16,729 nucleotides of DNA from Ectocarpus siliculosus. Lineage: Eukaryota; Sar; Phaeophyceae; Ectocarpales; Ectocarpaceae. Where the stretch lies: NCBI GenBank assembly GCA_000310025.1, contig FN648965.1:1-16729 (forward strand). The letters run 5' to 3'. Both the position numbers and the translations under genes were made by a program. The notes below the pieces were generated by a model. That model searched no databases. It saw only the letters and a program-made list of their open reading frames with translations, and was not told where the DNA came from. Shown piece after piece: positions 9,598 through 16,729 of this stretch. The first letter of the stretch is position 1. Every line of letters starts with the position of its first letter.

Positions 9598-9879
9598 TTA
9601 TGGCGACATTTCATCGTCAAGTATTGTTTGGGGGGGGTGGGGTGCAAGGATGACGTGAAATGTAGTTTCCTTTTTCTGGATACCCCCGATTTGTTGGCCT
9701 TCCGGCGAAGGGCTTTCACGCAGCAGATTTAACCCACTACATGTAATTTCGGGTATCCGGGTGTAATTGTCGGTATTGCGGCTAGCAAGATTCTGTGAGG
9801 CCTTGTTTTTCCCAATGAATCCACCACGGCGTTCTCTCCTTGGCGAGTGCACGGAGTGACACGCTGTCGTTGAAGTCAC
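9598..9879 (-). other. Weak open frame, probably non-coding
   Basis: A 93-codon minus-strand frame overlaps another of 118 codons (9363-9719). Both are rich in Pro, Ser, Arg and Thr with no motif, signal or splice support. The stretch also holds a G7 run at about 9630 and a short imperfect inverted repeat (ggatacccccgat near 9678, atttcgggtatcc near 9747). I see no gene. Confidence 0.15.
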
Positions 9880-9922
9880 CTATGAATTGACGAGCTGATG
9901 GCAGGCCGTCTCACCGAGTTCA

Positions 9923-10159
9923 TCACAAGTTTTTGTAGCCAATTACGCGCCCTACGAGAATACGCCCCTTCAGACACAAATCATGTCGACCTTGTGACCA
10001 GCGCGGAAGGCCGCGATAGAATGGCGCATTTGTTAATGTTTTGACAGCCAAGAATGGTCGTCGGTGTTCTTTCCGCGTATCTTCAGCGAACGAAACCACA
10101 CAGAGTTTCGTCACCAATTGTTGTGCTTGACCTACTTTTTGATTGATTTTCCTCAACAA
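9923..10159 (-). CDS. Possible exon or remnant, unknown function
   Basis: A minus-strand frame of 78 codons ends in TGA at 9923-9925. Its first codon is TTG and a stop lies two codons upstream, so an ATG start is absent and the frame would need an upstream exon or be a fragment. Its content, for example TNAPFYRGLPRWSQGRHDL and GRILVGRVIGYKNL, is protein-like. The ending loosely recalls the GRV...KN strands of tubby-like domains, but spacing does not fit well, so I do not assign a family. A donor-like TTGTGATG overlaps the stop. It could pair with the 9023-9253 frame, yet the phases I tried do not match. Confidence 0.3.
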   Translation of the reverse strand: MLRKINQKVGQAQQLVTKLCVVSFAEDTRKEHRRPFLAVKTLTNAPFYRGLPRWSQGRHDLCLKGRILVGRVIGYKNL

Positions 10160-10279
10160 TGATCATGATTTTCTCCAATGAACGTTTTCTTCCTCGAATA
10201 AATCCAGACAAAAATGGTGAACATTATCTGCCCCTCTGCCTCAACTAGAAAATACAAGTCCCTCGAATTTTTCTATATC

Positions 10280-10605
10280 CTAACGAAAACACGTGTTTCA
10301 TCACATGTAACCAATATGGAAGGGCGCCACACGTCGCAAAAGATTGACAGCATCGAGCACAAACGCACAGTCCACGTCGGCCGTACTTGTAGACATACAG
10401 AGTAGCGCAAGCCAATTAGAGGAAGTAGCGCTGGCTTGGCGGCACGTACGCACATACCCACACCACGCGTCCACACAGCAGCACGCTACACAGCTACAGG
10501 TTCTTGATTTCCTGTGAAACACGCATAGCCGACACACGTCGTAACTGATGACAGCACAGAGCGTAGACACGCAGCACACACCGGCCTTACCGCAAGCCAA
10601 TTGGT
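10280..10605 (-). repeat. Dimeric ~200 bp repeat P, inverted copy
   Basis: Read on the minus strand, two units begin with cttgcggt (10595-10588) and cttgcgct (10411-10404), 184 bases apart. Each is followed by a block with acggccgac or gccggtgtg, tgctgtcatcagttacgacg or gctgtcaatcttttgcgacg, then a tgaaacacgtg block. The same two-unit arrangement occurs on the plus strand at 15880-16300, inside an intron. The overlapping 99-codon minus frame is Cys/Val/Ser-rich and is probably repeat sequence, not a gene. Confidence 0.6.
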
Positions 10606-10839
10606 CACCCGCCCTGTAAATGCAATCTTCTTCAATGTATGTACAATGCTCTTTTCAACTGTCTTCTTTCTTCCGTATCCACGCTACTTTAGATCGGAAT
10701 TCATGTTTTACTCTACCGAAAATGCAAAGTATGCACAGAACCGCTTTTGTTTGGGCGCCGTCGGCTTACGCGGCCAACACCCGTGTCCCGAGTCCCGTCA
10801 AGTTTGTCTCTCTCGCGGCAGCGAGTCTTTTCTCGTGAT

Positions 10840-11102
10840 TCCTTCTCAGGGGCACGCAGGAGGCTCGTCGGCTTATAAACGCTCGTGCGGTAGGCCTCCG
10901 TATCGCGTGGGTGGACGGTCAAGGTTGCGAAAAGTGGCTGAACCCCGGGGGCGCGTCGCAGACAAAGCCTGAACCAAATCTTTAAAAGTTCGACAGCTTT
11001 GTCGAAATACGCCTCTGGCCCGTTGCCTGTGATCACACGGTCCAACAATGCATACGTTTGTTTGCAGTAGTGTGTCAAGTGAAACGCTGCTGCTGTAGAC
11101 AA
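10840..11102 (-). pseudogene. Possible coding remnant, unknown
   Basis: A minus-strand frame opens at 11102 with TTG and reads FHLTHYCKQTYALLDRVITG, then PEAYFDKAVELLKIWFRL, which looks like amphipathic helical protein. From about 10990 downstream a second frame (FKDLVQALSATRPRG, DRPPTRYGGLPHERL, stop at about 10873) looks equally plausible, so a frameshift or an unseen splice may lie near 10990. No start, domain or splice partner is identified. Treat as a weak candidate for a gene fragment or an old transposon piece. Confidence 0.25.
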
Positions 11103-11269
11103 GCCTTAGCGCATGCGCCCACAAGGTAAACATGTATTTTTTGTGGTGTTTGTTTCTGATTCAAATTCGGTTCTCGTTGGAAATCTCTTGCCATCATCAC
11201 AGAACTCAAACAATGATTCTAACTTGTCGTTGGCAATTTGTTACGCTCGAGCTGGTTCCAACGTAGATA

Positions 11270-11322
11270 CCGTATATGACACAAGATAACACCCCCCCTG
11301 GACCGATTTTCAAAGCTCGATT
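11270..11322 (+). repeat. Left terminal inverted repeat
   Basis: Starts CCGTATATGACACAAGATAA directly after TA at 11268-11269. It contains a C7 run where the right arm has a slightly altered version. Confidence 0.85.
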
Positions 11323-11433
11323 ACTCCACGACGAAGAGGATGCATAAATGAAACAATACGTTTTCGAACAGCTCTCGACGAGACCGTTCCAACGCCGCCG
11401 TTTTCGGCGCTGTGACTCTTCCTGCTGTTGAGA

Positions 11434-11486
11434 AATCGAGCTTTGAAAATCGGCCAAGGGGGTGTGTTATCTTGTGTCATATACGG
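11434..11486 (-). repeat. Right terminal inverted repeat
   Basis: Reverse complement of the left arm with three mismatches clustered in the C-rich part. It is followed by TA at 11487-11488. Confidence 0.85.
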
Positions 11487-11488
11487 TA

Positions 11489-12346
11489 ACTATGTGCGCA
11501 ATGTTTTGTTCGGAATACGAGTAAAGTAAAACTGTCCATGGAGAGAAAGGCGCAAACTCCCACACCTTTTACAGTTTAGCTTAACCGCATGGACACCGCG
11601 TGGTGCCCATGGGTGCGGATGGGCACTTTGTGGCTCTTGGCTCCTCCCAGGCGTGGCCAATGAGTGCCCTTTAACCGGAACCGGTGTTGTTCTTAGCATT
11701 CGATGATCTGCTCTGGAACGAGCATTATACGGCTGAGAACCCTCACCCTTACTCCGGCCCTAACCCCAAGCCCACGCGATACGTGTTGGGTTGGCGCTGG
11801 GTGGCAAAGGGTCTATGTTGATGTGCCGATGGCAAAGTTCAAGGTAAATGTGCTATGGCAGCCACCTCGTGGGCAGTTTTCGGCGGGCTCATGAAGCGCC
11901 GATGGGCGGACCACAGGCGGTTTAGCAACGCTGTCAGTTGCGTGGGAGAGTGATTGAATTGGAGTGTTGTCATTGATTTGTGTGGATGAAGCAGTTTAGA
12001 CTGGGAGAGCACGTGGAGCCTCTCGCACGCCTGACAGGCTTTGTGCCAGACGTCGCCCCCGTTCATTCAATTTTAGAGAACCTCAGGCCGATTCCCGTAC
12101 CTTCCCCACCTAGCTGTTGTATTTTCCTTGCCAAGAAGACCGTTTCCGATGTCAGCCATTGACAATCCGTTATTATCTTGGCGATAGGGAGCCCGATCGG
12201 CATGCGGTGCTGCTGTGAACTGCCACTCAGCGGTTCCTTACCCGTATCCCACCGCCTTGCCTTTGACCTGTGGATTCGCTCGCTCCCGTCGTTTTTTGTC
12301 GATGGGATATCTATGTACACCACAACGTTTTACAGGTGTCGCCACC
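11489..12346. other. Intergenic region upstream of the secreted-protein gene
   Basis: No gene is supported. A short plus frame at 11980-12162 (LGEHVEPLARLTGFVPDVAP) is mildly protein-like but unsupported. The last bases before the gene read cgttttacaggtgtcgccacc. The ttttacag could be a splice acceptor of an intron in the 5' untranslated region, so the promoter may lie further upstream. No TATA box was convincing. Confidence 0.35.
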
Positions 12347-12413
12347 ATGAAGATGCTCTCAGTATTCGCGCTGCTGCTGCCTCTGGTATCGATCGCCAAC
12401 GCCAAGCGAGGAG
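12347..12413 (+). CDS. Exon 1: signal peptide
   Basis: Codes for MKMLSVFALLLPLVSIANA followed by KRG. The short basic start, hydrophobic core and A-N-A site are a standard secretory signal. It ends in phase 1 before the donor GTAAGA. Confidence 0.85.
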
Positions 12414-15400
12414 GTAAGAGTCGCTTGATATACAGCCGGCTTGGTCGCGATTGATGCGTGGTGATGATGCCACGGGGCCGTTGAAGAAAAATAGATGGAA
12501 GTGATCACTGCAAACGTCCTGCAGTACCCCCCTCGATCCCAACAGAGAGCGAAGTCGCTTTCAAATGCGTTCCACCCTTTCCCCTGAACCCCCACGTTCG
12601 AATGGCTAATCAGGAGGTGCACCTGCGTTTCTTGCTTCCTGTCTACATGATGCTTTTGAACTGTACATCCCCACGCATCTGCGCACCCTCTGCCCTTCTT
12701 TTGTTCCGGCTATTCGATTGTTCTGTGATGAAGGCGGTAACGGCGCTGATTGCTCCGCCGACTCGACTGTATGTGCGAACGGACTGGTGTGTTGCCCAGA
12801 CGACGACACTTGCAAGCCCCAACCCAAATGCTGTGAGTGGTTGGTACCGATCCAATACTTTCGTGCGACACTTAGGGTTGGTCCGCATCTGCAACCACAT
12901 CCTGCTTCTTTCAGTTTGTGAAATTGATCAAAAGGCACACCGCTCGGGGAGCACGAGGGGGAGGGGTTGCGTTTCAGGAGAAAGTTGAACGCGATACGAG
13001 CTTCTTCTGGAGTTGAATGTCGTGTGTGTTCGTGTTCGTGTTCGTTTTCTGTTTTGTGTGCCTCCCGAGCAGCGAGATTCAGCGAAGAAGTCGAAACATT
13101 GTTGTGTAAAAGTCTTTTGCGCCACGGACGTCTTTCCGCGCGAACCGTTCTCATGCGAGTCTCAAGCCCTGCAGATTTGTAGGCATATGAACACACGCAA
13201 TTATCTCATAGTTGTACATGATGCGAGTCGAACATGCTACAACAGCCGTTTGCGCGAGGTGGTTGCGAAAGCCCCGCAGTGTTCGCGTGATTTTTTTAAT
13301 CCATGGTGCACTCATCATAAAAATTCAACGCGGATGTTGGACATCGCGAACGACGCGCCTTCCATGAAATCACACGGGGCCGGAGGATCTGGCTGGTGCT
13401 GACAGTAGGACGATCGTGTCACAGGTGTCACGGTGTCACCCACCTCATGATACCGCCTGTTGCCCGTGTTCTATATTGCAGTCCCTGACTGCGTGTCCAA
13501 CGGTGGAGACATCGAAACGATTTCGGATGGCTCATGTACCGGCGGTAAGCTCTTGAGTCTTTTGTCGGCCACATATTGGACAAAATGGGAGGACTCAGAG
13601 ACACGTTATCACTAACGTACTAACACGTGCTACCCAAGGGCGTGCTAAGGTCCGCAAGTGGTTGTGTATGGGGAGAGGAACACCACGTTTATTTGTCCGC
13701 TGCATTCGCGTGTATTTTCTCAGGGTAAGTGTTCCTGCGACCACGGAATCGATTTGTTCAAGTTTTAAATCAGTGCCGACAGATGAAGGCTCTGGGTAGA
13801 GAGATCGGAACGCTTTAATGATGTGAAGACGACCACACAATAATCAGCATCAATGTGAAGCCAGGCATACAAGAACTGAGAACCCTACACCATGCCTGCA
13901 TTGTCCCGTGCGTTTCAGAAAACAACATTGAAGCGTGTGGCTACGACGGTGGAGATGTGAGTCTACGACCTTTCTACAATAACGAATGGTGGTCTTGACT
14001 TGCTGGTGGTTTACTGGTGGTGTTTGCATTGCTCTGAGCCGCGTGTCGATCCTGTAATCGGCTCGATCAGAGGTCCCTGCTGCAACAGTGTATGGGGCTT
14101 TTTCACACCTCTGTTGTGCTCCAAGTACAAGATTATGAAAACCCAGGAGTGCGGCTGCTTCGATCGAGGCGTCTCTCCTTGAAACGTGTCGATCCTATAC
14201 TAACTATGATATCGCCGGCCCTCACATGTCGACAATGCCTGTGCAGTGCTGTGTCTGCGATTGTGAAGATTCCGACGAGACCACGTGCGGCTCAGACGGA
14301 TACGATTGCCAGGACCCAGACTCGGAGTGCAACTACTCTGACTGCGACGGGGTCGTTTCGTGGATTCAGGATGGCTGGTGTGACCTCGGTGAGTCCGAGT
14401 CTGATTGCGAGGCCAGAGATACGGCAACAAGGGAGGGTTTCAGACGGTTTCAGACGTGTATCGTTTTCGTGGAAACATGGATCGACAGAGGCACATATGC
14501 TGTGGGCAGTCGGTTGACGTCTGCGGCGGGGTAAAGTTCAAAGTGGCCTCTCGGAGTACGCCCGCACCCACGGGCAAGCGGTCGTTAATGGGAACAGATG
14601 TTTCACGCGTGTTCGTGATCCTGCGCTTGGCACACAGTTAGCCACGCACACAATAAGTGAGAAACCAACCCCTTCCTTTGTCGTCCCGTGCGTTTCAGGT
14701 AACATGAGTGACGAGTGCGGGTACGACGGTGGAGACGTGAGTATGCCGCATCATAGTACTCTTTGTGTTCCGAGAATTTTATTGCCGACTACTCGAGGTC
14801 GTTTACGTACGCCATCACCTCGGGCCCGTGCGTCCGTTCAATGACGATGGGATAGGTGTGTGTCGTGATGGCTGCTCAAAGTGAGTGCCGAGTTGTTATC
14901 GTGTCAAATTGACGAAACCGCGTCGATCGGAGCGAGGTACGCAATATGCTCCGTGGGTTCTCAACCACCTTCCTGCTCGAATCTTGCGAGATCCTCCGTA
15001 AGACTACGATACATGAGGTGTGCTAACTGTTACACTCTTTCTGCACTATCCCCCCCTACCGTTTCGCATCTCCGTCAATATTACTCAGTGCTGTGAGTGC
15101 GATTGTCTAGATGGGCTGCCATTCCCGTGCGGATATGTCGGATACGACTGTCAGGACCCAACGTCAGAGTGCACAGGTAGGCCGTTCACGACGTTGGATG
15201 GTTGCGACGCGTGTCTGGTGATACATACACCACTGACGGGGGGCGCTGCACCGCGTTAACTACGGAATACGCAGGACGCCAGCGTTCCTGAACATATCGA
15301 GAAAATAGTGTGTTCATAGCATTCTGTAACTAGGGTTTAAGGATTGGCCCCATTGGCCCCCCGCCCCCCATTGGGACGGGCGGCCACACCGAGATAAGAA

Positions 15401-16582
15401 GGGACGGTGTCTGAAGCCTCAATGGAGACGTAAAGCCCCTCTTGAATATACTTTCAGTACATAACACCGTAGCCCCCATAGTAGGGATTGAACCGAAAGA
15501 GAAGAGTTTTGTGTGCATGCACTCAACATCACTACATGTTCACTTCATCAATCATAGTCTATCCCCCCAGTACGTAGTGAAGACTGTGGTGGGATCCATC
15601 TGGACATGGTATACAATGTAACACACAAAACAACGTAACTGCGGAGGAAAACAAGAGGAAGAGAATGTCAGCCAGACCGGTCTCGGAGTCGGGCGTCATC
15701 CCGGGCGTGTGTTCCCCCCCTACCACCTACTCCACTGCCGCTTTTTTTCCATCTTCGAAAAATTACGAATGTAAACTCATACTTAATAGTTTCCAGATTT
15801 GCGTGCTGGGCGCATTACAGCAGCCGCAACCCCCTCTGGTTTCGTTGTGGTGGATAGGGACACGCACCAGCTTACGGCAGTAGCGTGCTTTGTCTCGTGT
15901 CATGCGGATAGTTACTGCGCGAAATGAAACACGTCGCTGTCGCGTACTGCTGTGTGCTGTATCGAGCGTGGTGCTGCTGTCGATATGCGCACACTTGTGC
16001 GTCCAAAGCTAGCTGCGCTTGGCTTGCGGTAGGTCTGCAAGGACGGCCGACCCTTGCTGTGCGCCTATTCGATGCTGTCAATCAGTTGCGACGTGTGTAG
16101 GCCTTTTATCAGCGGTTGCGCGTGATTGAACGTGTGCATCTGTTGGTTTGCGTGCCGCTTGTGGTGCGTGCGCAAAACGACATGCTGTGGATCATGCGTG
16201 CCACATACCGAAGCTGCGCCACCCCTAATTGCCTTGCGGTAGGTCTACAACTACCGCCGACGCGTGCTGCGCGTCTATGCGCCGTGCCGTCACATTTTCC
16301 CCGCATCCCCCCTCAATCGACTGGCTACCTATTCAGGAGCTAGCTGCACCTGCTTGTTGTCTTGCTTTCTGTGTCTGAACTGCACCCTACGCCCCTCCTT
16401 TCTACTAAGTAGATGTTACTACAGTGGATACGTCTACGGGTGATGATGGCGACGACGGCAAGAACAATGGTGCAGGTGCTGCATGCGACACCGACCCGAC
16501 TGGATGCCCGAATGGACTGGTGTGTTGCGAGGGCCTGGGCAACATTTGCGCGCCCAAGCCCAAATGCGATGATGACAACTAG
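12347..16582 (+). CDS. Secreted Cys-rich protein with two LNR repeats between 6-Cys modules
   Basis: I joined eight exons: 12347-12413, 12734-12832, 13482-13544, 13919-13956, 14247-14388, 14699-14736, 15089-15176 and 16425-16582. They total 693 nt, giving 230 residues plus TAG, with no internal stop and GT-AG at every intron (intron 1 uses a less common AAG acceptor). The ATG has an ideal context, gccaccATG. Order: signal peptide 1-19 (cleavage likely after ANA), 6-Cys module C29-C55, LNR1 59-90, 7-Cys block 90-117, LNR2 122-150, 7-Cys block 150-177, Asp/Gly/Asn linker, 6-Cys module C199-C226. LNR repeats, known from Notch and pappalysins, are small calcium-binding disulfide domains. The protein is probably secreted or wall/matrix-bound; its role is unknown. 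Exon phases show growth by internal duplication. Some junctions may be alternative, and transcript data are absent. Confidence 0.85.
12734..12832 (+). CDS. Exon 2: N-terminal 6-Cys module
   Basis: A phase 1-1 exon of 99 nt. Cys spacing is C-x6-C-x5-CC-x5-C-x5-C with the core CANGLVCC and ending KPQPKC. The C-terminal exon repeats the pattern. The C-x-x-G-x-x-CC core recalls Dickkopf/colipase-type disulfide modules, but this is only a pattern match. The acceptor is AAG at 12731-12733; starting here makes the two modules equal in Cys content, which supports it. Confidence 0.8.
13482..13544 (+). CDS. Exon 3: first half of LNR1
   Basis: A phase 1-1 exon of 63 nt that codes for FPDCVSNGGD...SDGSCTG. 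The DGSC part corresponds to the GDGxC start of the LNR fold and pairs with DGWC of exon 5. The acceptor is ttgcag and the donor GTAAGC. Confidence 0.8.
13723..13844 (+). repeat. Interspersed repeat R, copy 3 (in intron 3)
   Basis: It shares gggtaagt, gaccacggaatcga and tgggtagagagatcggaacg with copy 1 (5030-5130) in the same order and similar spacing. It then runs through gtgaagac before ending about 75 bases ahead of exon 4. The agaatatct block and the following U unit are absent, so this is a partial copy. Confidence 0.6.
13919..13956 (+). CDS. Exon 4: 38-nt LNR1 core exon
   Basis: With one base from exon 3 it codes for ENNIEACGYDGGD, the calcium-binding half of an LNR repeat. Exon 6 has the same length, phases and flanks (gtcccgtgcgtttcag before, gtgagt after), so the two are duplicates. 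Such a small exon would be missed by simple ORF calling. Confidence 0.85.
14247..14388 (+). CDS. Exon 5: 7-Cys block and start of LNR2
   Basis: Phase 0-1, 142 nt. It completes LNR1 with CC and continues into a 28-residue block with Cys at 1, 2, 4, 6, 14, 21 and 28, ending GYDCQDPDSEC. It then gives NYSDCDGVVSWIQDGWCDL, the first half of LNR2. A consensus branch site TACTAAC lies at 14198-14204, 43 bases before the acceptor. Confidence 0.88.
14699..14736 (+). CDS. Exon 6: 38-nt LNR2 core exon
   Basis: With the last base of exon 5 it codes for GNMSDECGYDGGD. The acceptor flank gtcccgtgcgtttcag is identical to that of exon 4 and the donor is again gtgagt. Confidence 0.85.
15089..15176 (+). CDS. 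Exon 7: second 7-Cys block
   Basis: Phase 0-1, 88 nt. It codes for CCECDC...GYDCQDPTSECT. All seven Cys fall at the same positions as in exon 5 over 28 residues. It lacks the LNR-starting tail of exon 5, so the duplication series ends here. Confidence 0.85.
15177..16424 (+). other. Intron 7 (1,248 bases), repeat-bearing
   Basis: The longest intron, starting GTAGGC and ending CTACAG. I found no additional exon that keeps the frame. It contains a G/C-rich patch at 15345-15385, a possible weak pol III-like promoter on the minus strand at about 15488-15528, and the dimeric repeat P at 15880-16300. Confidence 0.7.
15880..16300 (+). repeat. Dimeric ~200 bp repeat P, direct copy (in intron 7)
   Basis: Two units carry cttgcggtaggtct at 16023 and 16233 (210 bases apart), each followed by gccgac and a tgctgtg or tgctgcg block. 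The first unit continues gatgctgtcaatcagttgcg, nearly identical to the minus-strand copy near 10340. Copies face opposite directions about 5.5 kb apart. Confidence 0.6.
16425..16582 (+). CDS. Exon 8: Asp/Gly linker, C-terminal 6-Cys module and stop
   Basis: After an acceptor ttactacag it codes for VDTSTGDDGDDGKNNG, then a module C-x6-C-x5-CC-x6-C-x5-C with core CPNGLVCC and APKPKC, then DDDN and TAG at 16580-16582. The match to exon 2 in order, spacing and the NGLVCC and P-x-PKC motifs shows the two modules share an origin. A tactaag word at 16403-16409 may be the branch site. Confidence 0.85.
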
Positions 16583-16729
16583 GTAGGTACTCCGGAGGAG
16601 GAGCGCTTCGTCGCGATTGTTCACGCAAGTGTTGGTTGTGTTTTGTCACGGAAGCGCTTGGAGCACGCCGAGCCAAGCCTGAAGCACCACACCTTAGGTG
16701 CAATTTGCAACGTCTACACAATAGTCTGC
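16583..16729 (+). other. Sequence 3' of the secreted-protein gene
   Basis: Presumed start of the 3' untranslated region. No AATAAA polyadenylation signal is seen before the window ends. Confidence 0.4.

Larger units (their letters stand above)
11270..11486. mobile_element. MITE-like foldback element with 53-bp inverted ends
   Basis: The left end (11270-11322, starting CCGTATATGACACAAGATAA) and the right end (11434-11486, ending TTATCTTGTGTCATATACGG) are reverse complements over 53 bases with three mismatches. The inner ends read CAAAGCTCGATT and AATCGAGCTTTG. TA flanks both sides (11268-11269 and 11487-11488), as expected of TA target duplication by Tc1/mariner-type transposases. The 111-base core has no ORF, so the element would need a transposase from elsewhere. 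Length and structure match a non-autonomous MITE. Superfamily assignment rests only on the TA flanks. Confidence 0.85.

Noticed and set aside
9923-10159. Tubby-like C-terminal domain
   Set aside because: GR and KN residues occur, but the spacing to the Trp and between the strands does not fit the family.
12606-13196. 196-codon minus-strand ORF
   Set aside because: It is antisense to exon 2 and introns 1-2 of the well-supported plus-strand gene and has no coding character of its own.
14092-14517. 141-codon plus-strand ORF overlapping exon 5
   Set aside because: It reads exon 5 in the wrong frame; the Cys-rich frame is supported by splice phases and by its duplicate in exon 7.
15486-15530. 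tRNA gene on the minus strand
   Set aside because: The T-loop-like word lacks a matching five-base stem and no acceptor or anticodon stem forms.

Overview
This looks like a piece of an intron-rich eukaryotic nuclear genome, not a bacterial one. There are no operon-like ORFs and no ribosome binding sites. The one clear gene has eight coding exons joined by GT-AG introns, and a retroelement gag remnant and several repeat families surround it. LNR (Notch-type) repeats ending in CGYDGGDCC followed by a Cys-rich segment, roughly even base composition and repeat-filled introns suggest a stramenopile, perhaps a brown alga. That assignment is an inference from domain style only.

Layout. (1) 1-4262: minus-strand remains of a gag-like retroelement, with a coiled coil, basic linker, capsid-like region, CCHC zinc knuckle (784-825) and Asn-rich tail. 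It lies in alternating frames, and the pol side would fall left of base 1. (2) 4263-4850: strand-asymmetric, pyrimidine-rich spacer. (3) 4855-8790: array of four diverged ~0.95 kb units (U1-U4) with two copies of a smaller repeat R. (4) 8790-12346: sparse region with three weak minus-strand reading frames, an inverted copy of a ~200 bp dimeric repeat P, and a well-formed 217 bp TA-flanked inverted-repeat element (11270-11486). (5) 12347-16582: a complete plus-strand gene, which I assembled exon by exon, for a 230-residue secreted Cys-rich protein.

That gene is the most informative part. Its order is signal peptide, 6-Cys module, LNR-Cys block, second LNR-Cys block, Asp/Gly linker, second 6-Cys module, stop. 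Exon phases (1-1 modules, and paired 1-0/0-1 exons) and near-identical splice flanks of two 38-nt exons show it grew by internal exon duplication. Its introns host copies of the same R and P repeats seen elsewhere in the window.

Limits: splice sites, domain names and repeat borders were judged by eye. No alignment, profile search or expression data could be run.
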